Source: Diprion similis
Taxonomy: Eukaryota; Arthropoda; Insecta; Hymenoptera; Diprionidae
Assembly: GCF_021155765.1 (NCBI RefSeq)
Contig: NC_060114.1
Coordinates: 11,685,001 to 11,749,000 of the forward strand
DNA length: 64,000 nt
Reading direction: 5' to 3'
Position numbers and translations under genes: made by a program. This document shows, piece after piece, positions 52,135 through 62,934 of this stretch; within the stretch, counting starts at the first letter, position 1, and every line of letters begins with the position of its first letter. Under the pieces are notes generated by a model. The model was not told the origin of the DNA. It saw nothing but the letters and a program-made list of their open reading frames with translations, and did no database searches.

Positions 52135-53856
52135 CTATGATTTTATTTCAGGGATTCCAACTAATAGATGATTTTTTGGTGTGCAATTTTCCGGAACGAG
52201 TTTAGCAAGATGTACAACATAGTTGTACTGCTCAGCGTGTAATTTTCGATCCGTATCAATAATTGACATGCACTTGTATCCTTGATTTGTTTTAGCATTA
52301 TTTTTATCGTGAGTTTGGTCTGCCGAATGTCCCAAGACCAGGTAACTCCTTGGATCAATTTTACTCTTGAATAAATTGCTCCTTGGGTACTTTATGTGAT
52401 GGCAATCGTGTACGCTGCCGTAACAGCAGGGACAGCAGACAAAGATCGCATTCCTGCTTACGCAGTGTTCGATTACCAGGTCCGTCGCCACCCCGCAGGC
52501 ATGGAGAGATACTCCAATGTCAAAATGCCCCTTGTAATAATCCAGATTGCATTGATAAAATCTGATATTTGTTAACTGAAGTTTCTGCACTCTTTTCTTG
52601 GCTCTGTTTAAACTCTCCTCTTTATTTTCTAGCAAAACTACTTCGCAACCGGGCAACAAGTAAGCTATCAATATCCCGAGATGTCCTCCGCCAGAGCAGA
52701 AGTCGACGACTATATCCCCTATTTTTGCCAATGCCATTACAGGCCTGCACAGGTTTTCTAACTGCTCAAACTTTCGCTTCAGCCTCGTTTCGGGCAAAGC
52801 ACCTCCCTCTGGCGTTGCTTCAAACGGGATTTCATTCCAGTTCAATGTCATCTCCGATCCAAATGGTTCCGATGCAAGGTCGATGCTGACACCCAGCTCA
52901 CTGATTAATGCGAATGAATCATCTATGTCTACTTGCTTTGTGTAAATGCGATTACGAGGCTTGTAGCGTTTTGGATCGCTCTTATACAGGCTATGGTTTT
53001 CAACATTGGGAAGAACGTAGCTGGTAACCCGGGTCTCAAAGCTTGGAGATTCCAAGTATCTCAAACAACTCAAACTTTCAGATATCATTTCACTTGAAAG
53101 CATCCTCGCGTACCACTTTGCCGTCAGTGGTATGAGTTCTAACAATTCACATTTCAATGCGTGGAGTGTAAAAAATGTATGGATGCAAACAAATATTATG
53201 ATATCCGCCAATGTGATTTGAGATCCCTCGGCGTAAATGTGCTCTGGTATTTTGTCCCTGTTACCAGTCGTAGTACCTTTCACAGCAAATTTTTTCGACA
53301 TTGTATACTTGTATAAATTGTGCAATCTCACTGGCTGTGACATGTGACATTCAAATCTTGCGATGCTTTCAGGAATGTCATTTGTATCTTTGCTGGAAGT
53401 TGGACCATGGATAGATTTCAGAGTCGAGATTAGATCCACCTCGCAAAATTTCGTCCAGATACTCGACTCCGAGCAAGCCAGCAAACATGCATCCTTAAAT
53501 CCTAGTAAGGCTTTGCTGTAGTGCAACGGCGTTTCGAAACACTTACTCTTTACTATTTGACGTAGGGTCGCGCAGAGACCAGCCACGCACGTCGTCTCGT
53601 TAACTATGAGGTTCGGAAGGTCGCATGTACTCGCATATCGTGGCAATTTGTCTACCTCCAAAACTGTGTAAGTAAACCCTGACAGATCAATAACGTTAGA
53701 CCGTTCCTCATTGCATTTTTTTTTCGTTACAACCAAGTTAATCGATACGTGAGAATCACAGTATTTTATCGTAAACAACGTTACTACGGTCTCTATCGGG
53801 GCGAGGCACAAATCAGCGATGGAATGAACCTCCAGGAAAAGCTGATTGGTTTCCAT
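52135..53856 (-). CDS. GSTCD: GSTCD: GST C-terminal-domain and methyltransferase-like protein
   Basis: A single uninterrupted coding exon of 573 residues; vertebrate GSTCD is somewhat longer. The N-terminal half has GST-C-like helical character. The C-terminal half is a class-I methyltransferase-like Rossmann fold with an SAM-type glycine motif VVDFCSGGGHLG at about 383-394. It is followed by an acidic ENKEES segment, LHACGVATD, and the Cys cluster FVCCPCCYG typical of the family. The molecular substrate is not known to me. The start is the ATG at 53856 with A at -3: the frame stays open for 48 more codons upstream, but that extension begins with GTG and has no other ATG. The start lies only 136 bp behind the JTB stop codon on the same strand. 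Confidence 0.92.
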   Translation of the reverse strand: METNQLFLEVHSIADLCLAPIETVVTLFTIKYCDSHVSINLVVTKKKCNEERSNVIDLSGFTYTVLEVDKLPRYASTCDLPNLIVNETTCVAGLCATLRQIVKSKCFETPLHYSKALLGFKDACLLACSESSIWTKFCEVDLISTLKSIHGPTSSKDTNDIPESIARFECHMSQPVRLHNLYKYTMSKKFAVKGTTTGNRDKIPEHIYAEGSQITLADIIIFVCIHTFFTLHALKCELLELIPLTAKWYARMLSSEMISESLSCLRYLESPSFETRVTSYVLPNVENHSLYKSDPKRYKPRNRIYTKQVDIDDSFALISELGVSIDLASEPFGSEMTLNWNEIPFEATPEGGALPETRLKRKFEQLENLCRPVMALAKIGDIVVDFCSGGGHLGILIAYLLPGCEVVLLENKEESLNRAKKRVQKLQLTNIRFYQCNLDYYKGHFDIGVSLHACGVATDLVIEHCVSRNAIFVCCPCCYGSVHDCHHIKYPRSNLFKSKIDPRSYLVLGHSADQTHDKNNAKTNQGYKCMSIIDTDRKLHAEQYNYVVHLAKLVPENCTPKNHLLVGIPEIKS

Positions 53857-53992
53857 AGTCCTTTTTTTTTTTATAACGTGTACGCTAGTTTCACAACTCT
53901 TGAAAGTTTTAATGCTACAGGAAATGCAATTAAAGTTATACCATGTTAATTTTGGAATTTTTCCAGAAACTGACCCGGTCAATACCGCCAAT

Positions 53993-54868
53993 CTACACAC
54001 TAGCTCTGAGTTGTCGAGCCACTTTTCTGACTATTCTTTGCCGCAAGATGTTCTCCCTCCAATAGACGCTGATGCAAGATAATACGGCAAGGCCAAACAT
54101 AAGGCCTTCAAATCTCCAGAAGCTGCGCTCCTCCAGCCAGGCAACTTTATCACAACTGAAAACAGTACAACACGTATGAAAAAAAAATTCACCAGGTCAA
54201 GTAAAATATGGAGTTTCCACAAATCGCTAAAACAATCGTAAACTAAAATTCTTACCTTCTGGTTACAGTTACACCACTCTTGCGACATTTCAACACTTCC
54301 TTGTTGCTTGTGTGAATACAGACGCCGATGCTTTCGCTTGCTATTTCGAAAGCTGTACACGGATGACACTCTAATATCACATCAAATTCTTCATTGAGAT
54401 AACAGCTCGAATTCTTTTCGACAGACTCTACAAATGTCTTGCTGATGTCCGTGTCAGTCCAATTACTTTCAATAATTAAGACGAGTATCGTCAACCTGGA
54501 AAAAGGGTGTTTTGTAAGTAAACCACATTTCTCGCAGTAGATACAGTATCGTTATATATGTGTGTGTGGGTGTGTATGTAGGCAGAAAATGGGAATCACG
54601 CTACATAGCTTTTAGAAAAAATGATGACACATTTTTATTGGTCGACGATGCGAACGATAACGATTTTAGGAATATCATTAATTAGGGTACTGGTATGATC
54701 TTAACATAGCAAATCAAGTCTTAGGTTATTACTGATAGTGGTTTGCTGCAAATCAAAACGAGTGTATGAATTTTCAAATTGGAAAGTGTTATTGATAGAA
54801 ATGAGAACAAACCCTCCTAAGAAAGTGACGGCTATGAGCATCCGCTTTTTTGTACACGATTCGATCAT
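53993..54868 (-). CDS. JTB: JTB-like protein (jumping translocation breakpoint family)
   Basis: Three exons on the minus strand, 54868-54813, 54495-54256 and 54155-53993, join in phase into 152 residues; human JTB has 146. An N-terminal signal or anchor segment (about 10-25) leads into a Cys-rich extracellular domain with NSSCYLNEEFDVILECHPC at about 48-66 and a later CIHTSN...LKCRKS segment. The family signature FWRFEG follows, then one membrane helix (LMFGLAVLSCISVYW) and a short basic tail. This order and the FW[RK]FEG motif match JTB, a small single-pass membrane protein linked to mitochondria and cytokinesis in vertebrates. The introns are 317 and 100 bp. No AATAAA lies between the stop and the GSTCD start, so the JTB 3' UTR probably runs into GSTCD or the two share a transcript. 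Confidence 0.9.
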
Positions 54869-55187
54869 TGTTATATAAATTCAAAAACTGATTGATTTAC
54901 ATTGAAATGTGTACGTCGATCGACGAGGTGAGGTTATAACTCATATTAACTCACCCTCCGAGTGTCTCCGAATTCGACGATTAATGGATAAGACAGAACC
55001 CTTCGTTACCTGCGATGCAGTGTGCCTTGACTGCATCACAGTTCGTCAGTATCTTCCTTTAAGGATGCCATTAGTTCCGGAAAAATTTGTGGTCATCCGT
55101 ATTTTCGAGCATAGGCTCATTACAGGGTCAATATCGGTAAAAATACCGCTCGCCTTTTTTTTTACTTTAGGAGGGCTATCATGTAAC

Positions 55188-55309
55188 GTTTCACATTTCA
55201 AATTTTCCACATTTCTCACCATCCAAGCCTTCTGATTGGTTTGCAAAGCTTAGTCAACTAATCAGAATGCTTAGATGGTAGAAAATGTGAGAATGTGAAA
55301 TGTGAAAAC
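55188..55309. repeat. Inverted repeat (hairpin), about 122 bp
   Basis: GTTTCACATTTCAAATTTTC...CACCATCCAAGCCTTCTGATTGGTT pairs with AACTAATCAGAATGCTTAGATGGT...GAATGTGAAATGTGAAAAC. That gives arms of about 54 bp with a short loop. It may be a small MITE; I see no clear target duplication. Confidence 0.7.
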
Positions 55310-55926
55310 AAGTATGTGCCAAATACAATCTGTGATTTTATATTTATTTTTAGAAATCTTCTTGTTTCTTGAACAGTAACTGCTCGCCTTACGGACTCTA
55401 GTGTGTCAGTAAGGGCTACTGAAAATGCGTCTACAAGTCTACGACATCACGTTCTCGCGAACCAGCACCTTGAAGGGTGGAAGAGATAATTGCAGTGTCC
55501 TGTTATGCCGACTGAAATAGTTTTAAACATTGGAATTCCACAAGAGACTAGTCGGGAAGTAGCAGAGTAGTAGAACTCGTTTACTTCAAAACCCGTCCAG
55601 ATCTGGCAAATCATTAAGAAAAATAGCCCTGAGCTACCAAACAGTCTTCATACACCTTAATTCAGCGACATCGAACATTCGGTACATTTCCAAGGTTTTA
55701 AAAATAACGTTATCTGCGCTGCGGAGAGGACGAGAATCTCTTTGACCGAGAATTGATCTTGAAACGAATCTGTCATTATTCCTGTCATTCTAGCCAAGAG
55801 CACAACGTCCTCGACAAAAAAACTTAGTGTAGACTGCGAGTGAAGGAGATACGATATTTATTGCGCAGACGGTTTTTTCCAATGCGGGAGGGGGACAATA
55901 AATCCTATGCGTTGATGGTACGCCCA

Positions 55927-55932
55927 TTTATT
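55927..55932 (-). terminator. Poly(A) signal of the SDR gene
   Basis: AATAAA on the minus strand, about 175 bp after the stop codon at 56107. Confidence 0.6.
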
Positions 55933-56106
55933 TATAAAGCCTTGAAATGTGTCCAGACGATCAACTATGAAAACAATGTATCAAGTAATCAATTCAACGG
56001 ATCTCATTGACTGCAAGAATATCATGAATTTCTTTTTCTCTTCGATTAAATGGGTGAAATGAGCAACAAACTAGAGGAACAGATCTGCAATTGATTTAGG
56101 AATCAT

Positions 56107-57928
56107 TCAATCCGTGTACAATATGTCGTATATAGGCTTTGGCAGGTGATCACTTAGCAACGCTCTTATTCTTTCTCCACGAGACACCGGCATATATCGC
56201 CTCAATGGAAATGTCCTCACTGTAGCGTCGGTCAGAGCTCTGGTAGTTTGAGTCAGGTCTGCCTCTGGACCGAGCGTGTATCTCTCCAAGGCAATCATCT
56301 CCTTTTGGAATAAATCTTGACCATATTCACGTCGTGTTTGGGGGTCGAGTTGCGTCCACATATCTTTTGCCTGCTCCAGCAGAGAGGCATTGTCTTTCAG
56401 CCAGGCGCTGCCCGACACGTATTCCCCGGTTTCAACTATAACCACATCCACACCCCATCTCCGCATTTCCAAACGTAAGCAGTTTCCCCATGCCTCTACT
56501 GCTGCCTGTAAATTTTTTGCATATTGTAGGGACCTCTGTGCGATTGTACAGTTTTTGTATCAATATGTACTAAAACTATTCTCAATGAATAAGTACACAA
56601 AATAAAACTATGCGTAGCGAGGGATTGAGCTGTTTGAGAGATCTCGGAACACATACAAAAAGTAATAACTATAGATTCAGAAACCACAATAGAAGATACT
56701 ATAAATTTCCATAACTCAGATGATAGCCTATGATTTTATTCCAATTTCAAATTTGTACTTCTTTATGAAAGTAGCCGGTGTTCAAAGTTATTATTTTAAA
56801 AACTTATCGCAGTCAGTTATGTACAACTGAGTTTGTTAGTTCCAGTCTTTTTACCTTTACTGCACAATGTATCCCTCTCACTGGGCTTGGGATTCTTGCA
56901 AAGAGGCTTCCTACAAGTACAATGCGTCCCTTAGAGCGTCTCACGAGCGGAAGGAATACCTGTTGCACGATGGATATTAATAGGCCAGGTTCAAAGTTTA
57001 GCAAACTTGTTTTAAAAATTTTTTTACCTGCGTCAGTCTCGATACTCCAATAAAATTCACATCCACGCTACGCTTCAGCACCGAAGATGGAATCCACTCA
57101 CATTCCCCTAGCGCTACCCAGGCGTCAGCATGTACCAAACCCCACAAACCTATAATTAAATTGGAATGCTTGATTTGACTTTTTAAGAGTAAGTAATGTA
57201 ACTCTGGTTGGTCTATTTACCCGGAGCTCCGTCAGGCAAGTGCTCATTGACGTAGAGGAAAGTTGAATGAATATCACGCTCGCTTGTTACATCCAATTGC
57301 AGAACGCGCAGTCTTCCTGAGCATTGATCTTTTAGTTTGCACGCTAGCTCATCGTTCTCGTTCTTGTTTGAAAATGTCGCAAAAACTGTGAACCCCTTGA
57401 AAGATATTTAACAATAGACGTATTATTATCGAGTTACCATTGTAATGGTTGAGCATATCGGTATTTTGTAGGTTTTTGTTTTTTTATACCAAGTCGTCCA
57501 GCTGCTTGGCCAAAGCATTTCCTACCCTGGAGTCACATCCTGTTATCAGTATCGCCTTTCCAGCGGCAGTTACCTGTAAGAATAATTTTCTTTATCACTG
57601 CATTTAGTAATATATAGCGATGTTGCTATTATGAGCTCATTTCGTTAAAGTCGCGGATATTTCACTTTGAACAATTGACTTTATTTCTCCTTTTCTGGCA
57701 AATGTGATAGTTTACCTTTAGATTGTGATAGAATAAAGTAGAGCCGAGAGATACGCTGAGAAATAGAAGAAACAGTACAAAACTAGATATCTGCGAAATG
57801 CCGAAAGTGTTGAGAACTGTGGCGAGGATAACTGCAACTGCGTGTGAAAACACGAATGGCAAGAGACATCGTTCTAACAACTCCCACGCCTGGCTGTCCT
57901 CGGGTGGTTTATTCGAACTTTGTGGCAT
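56107..57928 (-). CDS. SDR9C-like short-chain dehydrogenase, probable pseudoenzyme
   Basis: Six exons, 57928-57716, 57573-57490, 57395-57221, 57149-57028, 56959-56855 and 56505-56107, join in phase into 365 residues. The start is the first ATG (57928); the seven in-frame codons before it begin with TTG. Two N-terminal hydrophobic helices (about 23-70) suggest membrane anchoring, as in HSD17B2. The SDR domain follows, with family blocks such as GLWGLV, DVNFIG and a C-terminal PLRRYMP...LPKPIYD region. It most resembles the retinol/17-beta-hydroxysteroid/hydroxybutyrate dehydrogenase group. All three hallmark motifs are altered: TGCDSGFG-type reads TGCDSRVG, NNAG reads HADA, and catalytic YxxxK reads HCAVK. 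The frame and splice sites are intact, so this looks like a conserved non-catalytic protein rather than a decayed gene. Confidence 0.87.
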
Positions 57929-59432
57929 CACACCCTTATTTAATTTCAATACGGATATTTGTTAATTGAACTAGTTTACTAAACGCTAGCTAGAGCTCAC
58001 CTAGATGCCTGAACTGGACTAAGCCCAGGCTAACTTTAAACTTGATACGCTGTCTAGTCTCATTCGGCTAAATTTATCCTCTGCAGCGATGTAGTTACCC
58101 AAGGCCCGTGTATGCCTCAGTATTTTTTTTTATATTCCTCAAAATACATGTAGATCTATATAGGTGAATCATTTAATTCTATTGGACTCTGGTCTGAGAA
58201 GCATATCAGCAATAGTAAATGCCTCGATGTAGAGATATTCAAACTTCATATTAGATATTAGAAAAAAAAAAAAAATTTTAAACTTGTGATTGTACTCAAT
58301 CTTGAAGCCAAAGTTTTTCAACTATGGAATTCAAAATTGAAAGAATGGGTAATATATCTGAAACGAAAGTAGAAAGCAAAGCAGGGTTTAAGAAAAAAAA
58401 AAGGAGATCTTCCACCGTGCACTTGCAGATCTGAGGTCACTATTATTGATTTCAGTCTGGGTGCCATGTTGGGAAAGGGAGGAGTTGCCTGTCTGGTCAT
58501 TCTATGTATATACAGAGAGTACTGAGTGTATAAATAGGAAGGGTAGTTACACCATTGACCCAGTGTTCAGTTGGTGCAAAGTCGGTTCAGTGGCCAACAA
58601 ATGATGCATTCTTTTTTACTTTACGTCTGTACAGTAGTGATTTAATCATATTGATTGCCACACCACTGACAACCACCATAGCCAGCGAACAGTTTCAAAA
58701 ATCACATTTGGATCCCACCCTCTTTTGCCTACATTCAGTATTCATACCGTGCTCACTGAATTGCGTATTGTCATCCTATTGAAATACCGTTTTAAGAAGA
58801 AGTTTGCTCAAATTTAATTGAGAATATTTTGTCTCCTAATAGTGTAATTTTATCCTTACATGTATTTACAGTTTATCACTGTGAGTTCACCCAAGTGATT
58901 ATCGAGTAAAAAGTTGAACGTGAAAGACCTATAATTGGACCGTGTTCTAAACAATCACTTTAGCAATTTTAATATTGTTATATTTGTGGTGAAATAAATA
59001 AAACAAGGTAAGGAAAACCAGTATAAGACCCAATCTATCGATTAATATTAAACACTTTGTGAAAAACATTTAAAAAGTACCAAATTGAATAAGGATATTT
59101 TGAAAGGATATGTTCCAGAGACGTTTTTCGATGATACAATTTTATTGAAACAGCTTTCTAGATTCTTGAATATGTCATTACAAAATTTTGTATCTATCAA
59201 GTATTTAGTTTCAAAATCGCGTGTTATTGCAAAATTGGTTTTCATAACATGTTTCTACTGTGGCTTTCAGTTACATGAGCTGAGATTCTAAATTGTTACT
59301 CAACATGTATCGAGAAATTATTATACCATATTTACAATAAGACTGAGTGATAAAAGAAACTATTTGTGAAATAAAGGCCAATCATAGCACTTTATTTTCA
59401 TGATATTCATACAACGCCAATCTAATTTCAGG
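57929..59432. other. Divergent promoter region, SDR (-) and CIDE-N gene (+)
   Basis: No coding sequence is seen. A likely 5'-UTR donor for the plus-strand gene is at 59007 (AACAAG followed by GTAAGG), pairing with the acceptor TAATTTCAG at 59431 to give a 424-bp leader intron. That intron contains an ATG at 59400 in frame with the CDS, which would add 11 residues if the intron were retained or a start lay inside it. Confidence 0.55.
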
Positions 59433-60208
59433 ATGTCAGACATCGCGGGGGCAGTACAAGCATCAGCTTCCCCGTACAAGATAATTGATCATGCGAGAGA
59501 AAGACGCAAGGGCATAACAGCCTCGTCACTAAAAGAACTCACTGCCATAGCTAGAAACCGATTTGACTTGCCACAAGAAGAGCATCTGACCATTGTTTTG
59601 GAACAGGATGGTAAGTATTTTATTCGAGATTGAAAATGTCAATTATCTGGTCTTTGAGAACCTTAATGAAGTGTGAATTACGCAGGTACGGAGGTAGACG
59701 ATGAAGAATACTTTGCTACGCTTGAGAGAAATACAAGCTTGATGATCCTGTGCGGCGATCAAAGATGGTCGGCTGCTGGAAGCTCAGCTAGTGCATCACG
59801 CTATATTCTGCTGGATGATACGGATAGTGGAAAAGAAGGGACATCAAGAAGGAGGGAACGTGGAAATGGGGCACACATTGAGCCTCTGGTCTCCTCACTG
59901 CGTGGAGATCCAACCCACATTTCGCTACTGGGTGGAAACGATTTGGAACTGCTAAGTGATATGGATCCAGAAAGTCTAGCAGACATTGTGCCAGACAGGT
60001 GAGGGATGGATGAAGTTTTTGGGAATAGAGAACATGTTGGGTGATTATATGGGCAGTTCGTTGAGTGTTTGAACAAATTTTCTATAGGATATTCCTAGAG
60101 CAACTGAAGGAGGCGTCAGGAAGATTTTTAGCTGAGAAACGACAGGCGCAGGAATCAATGGCACTATTGCAGATGTATGCAAGCGGAGGAGAGATGGAGC
60201 GGGCGTAG
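59433..60208 (+). CDS. CIDE-N domain protein (Drep / DFF45-ICAD family)
   Basis: Three coding exons, 59433-59610, 59686-59998 and 60088-60208, join in phase into 203 residues. Residues about 13-87 form a CIDE-N domain: PYKIIDHARERRKGITASSL, then LPQEEHLTIVLEQDGTEVDDEEYF and LMILCGDQRW. This domain mediates homo- and heterotypic assembly in the caspase-activated nuclease system and in lipid-droplet CIDE proteins. The remainder is a linker and an Asp/Leu-rich helical C-terminus (DLELLSDMDPESLADIVPDRIFLEQLKEASGRFL) that fits the second domain of the DFF45/Drep group. Length and layout suggest a short inhibitor-type Drep protein rather than a nuclease: no catalytic histidine cluster is visible. 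I cannot assign which Drep. The ATG lies one base after the acceptor. Confidence 0.85.
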
Positions 60209-61670
60209 GCCATGTGGGGGGTCGGCACCCTCACACTGGCAAATATGTACCGCATTCGAAGGCGTCTTATATACAAAGGACGTCACATTCAGCAAACGAT
60301 GATTTTCATCTGGAATTAAGCCGAAATTCCATGTCAAATTACCCAATGAATATGGGGCAGAAGGAAGGGAGTAAAGTTTCTGTGATTCATATGTGTATAA
60401 ATATCTGCAGACTGAATGATGGGCAAATTTTTTTGTCCTACGTAATGATTAATGGATGATCACAGCTTATAATATACGCTCATAATATTTGGCATACCTT
60501 CTGCATTACAGGTATCGTACGTGTTTAATTGGAAAGAATAAGTAATTGCAACTTTGCATACAATTGTGTACGTAAACATACCCTACATAGAATTGCGTTA
60601 GGAATTAATCGGCTATAGTGTACCGACCCTTTGCAAGATATCCATTAAAGTATCAAACCACCGCTGCCGAGGCTAGTGAGTAAAAATAATTTCCTTGCAA
60701 GGTAGCCACATCGATATTGGCCCAAGGATTAGGATTATGTATGATTTTTATAGATGTTTATTACACAGTGTATTTGTATAAGAGATAGGTTTTAGTTGAT
60801 ACCAAGTTTTATGAAATGTTTAAGACTGAATTTCATTATATTGAGAGGTAAGTAAAGTTTCATCCCCCATTTAGATCACAATTTTCGCTCCACTAAAATT
60901 AGCTGTTCGATCCATAAACCGATCTTAGCACCCTTTGATACCAGAAAAAGACATATTTGATAGAAAACTAATAACGAAAAGAAAAAAAATATACTTAATT
61001 GTATAGGTATGCATATATATGTATATACATACTGTATATTATTATCGATCCGACCCGATAAGGGCGTTCTTGCATTTAAAAAATCGAATTTGGCAGCCTC
61101 GTATCTAATTCTTTTTTAGACGGCATTTTTATAAATCTACGATTAATTAGGTAATTTTCATTACGGTAAATTTTCACGATTCACACGTTAATACCATACT
61201 CTAGATGTATGTGATATTTGATAGAATCTTATAAATTTAATAGTTAAATTTCGCAAGCACGTCGTTATACACCGATAATTACCTATAATTAGCTAACGAT
61301 AGTTTAACCGGTAAAATAAAAAATGCCAAATACAATTATAATTTTAGATGGAAACGATGGTTTCCAAAGAAATAGTAATAAATTAAATAAATTAAACCGC
61401 TCTTAGTTAATAATAAGAATAAATAGTACTGCCAATAATAAAACTTAAATGCTCAATCATCAAGCCTCTGATAATGATTTGAAATTTCTTAGTTACCCGT
61501 GTATAAGTGAGTAAACACACATTGTATCGTACAATCGACATATTTACTGGGTAAAACATGAATGTCTATCTATATTATACCGTGTATACTACACAAAATA
61601 TTAATAAAGCATTTTATTTACTGTCCAATCATCTAGTGGCGCCATTAAATTCAAACATCGCAGAAACTGC
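60209..61670. other. 3' flanks of the CIDE-N gene (+) and BLOC1S3 (-), convergent
   Basis: AT-rich sequence without a gene. A weak ATTAAA at about 60643 could serve the plus-strand gene. Confidence 0.6.
61613..61618 (-). terminator. Poly(A) signal of BLOC1S3
   Basis: AATAAA on the minus strand, about 55 bp after the stop codon at 61671. Confidence 0.65.
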
Positions 61671-62934
61671 TCAGATTTTGATACTATGTAAAAAATTTGC
61701 TTCTGTAACATCGAGAAGCGCATTCGCGACATTCTTTGAACGAATAGAAGCCTCCCTTAGCTGGCTAGCGGCTTCTTGCAGTGTCAGTTCACTCCGTAGC
61801 AGTTGTCTATTCGCGGATGTCAACTCCTGAATATTTTTACCGATAACGGATTCACAGGTCTCAGTCAAATCCTTGTCCAGCATCTGGTGACAATCTCCTA
61901 CAGCATACAGATATTTTACAAACGATTAATCATGTGACAGTAATTCAGGGATATTGCTAGATCGAGATATTTAGGAATTTCAGAGAAAAATTGGAATATT
62001 AGTCGTCGGACAGATTTTTTGGGTGTCTCATTAATTCCTTAAGATTTATTAATTCAAAATTTCGTATGATAATAATGATAATAATGGTTTCAAGACTTAC
62101 TCAGTTTTTTGTGAAGCAGACTGTTGTACTTGTAGGTATGTCTATTCGATTTATGAACTCTGGCCTCCGAATAAGGAGGGCAAACAGTCGCCTCAACAGC
62201 TCCGCTTATGCTACTCAAGCTGGTAGTTCCATCTAAGGTAAGTATATTTTTTTTTTTAAATCAATATTCATGCTCTTTTTATCGCTATCAATATTGATGT
62301 TATTATTTGTTACAGGACGAGGAGAGAATAAACAGAAAGAAGTACATTTTAATACCTTCCTAACAAGTATTTATTGTAGTCTTTGACCGCAGCATTAAAT
62401 AACAATCATTGAAAAGTCAGACGTGCAAAGTATCACCTCTCAGAGTTGAGTACGAGGGATTTTTCGCATGCAGTATTAGGCAATTCGTTGGAAAAAATTT
62501 TAAATTACTTTTATAACCGAACTAACAGTTGCAGGAATAAAAACAGAAAAGTAGTCTGCAAGAGGTCGGAGAGTAAAGATGAGAAAGAGATAACAACAAT
62601 CGCAGTTGCTTTTACTCCGATTACGTACATCCAACTGTGAGAGACGATATTGCCTCGTAGATGCGGACCTAATCGCTGTGGAAGTAAAGGGTTAGGTCAG
62701 GGTTTTTGTTTACCATCGTCGGACTCTGGCGCTTCCCCTGGAATAATCGTTCCACACGGATTCCGAGTTCGTTTTGGCTGGAATCCGAGTCCCTGAAAAT
62801 GAAAAGCAGTTATTTTTCTTTTTGTTTTCCCCAATCCGCGATTGGTTTTTAGGGTTACGTACCGTTGTCACGTTGACAGATTCGTCGTCAGATTCCGGTG
62901 CCTCGCCGACAACAACAACGGCCTTTAAATCCAT
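61671..62934 (-). CDS. BLOC1S3: BLOC-1 subunit 3 (Blos3)
   Basis: Four exons, 62934-62863, 62792-62714, 62232-62101 and 61897-61671, join in phase into 169 residues. BLOC1S3 is a helical subunit of the BLOC-1 complex, which builds lysosome-related organelles such as pigment granules. The N-terminus has two copies of the family's acidic motif: VVGEAPESDDES at about 8-19 and IPGEAPESDDD at about 41-51. Vertebrate BLOC1S3 also has duplicated GEAxE(S/T)D motifs. A linker (about 52-85) leads into a long amphipathic helix from about LLHKKLRDCHQMLDKDLTETC to the C-terminus, ending LLDVTEANFLHSIKI. The exon 3 acceptor is weak, with A/T rather than a good pyrimidine tract, and is the least certain junction. 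Confidence 0.87.

Larger units (their letters stand above)
54869..56106. other. Spacer between JTB and the SDR gene
   Basis: It holds the JTB promoter side, a 122-bp inverted repeat at 55188-55309 and the SDR 3' UTR with a poly(A) signal at 55927. No open frame of interest was found. Confidence 0.7.

Noticed and set aside
53857..54000. 48-residue N-terminal extension of GSTCD
   Set aside because: The extension begins at a GTG that overlaps the JTB stop and contains no ATG before 53856.
57929..57949. Seven-residue N-terminal extension of the SDR protein
   Set aside because: The first codon would be TTG; the first ATG is at 57928.
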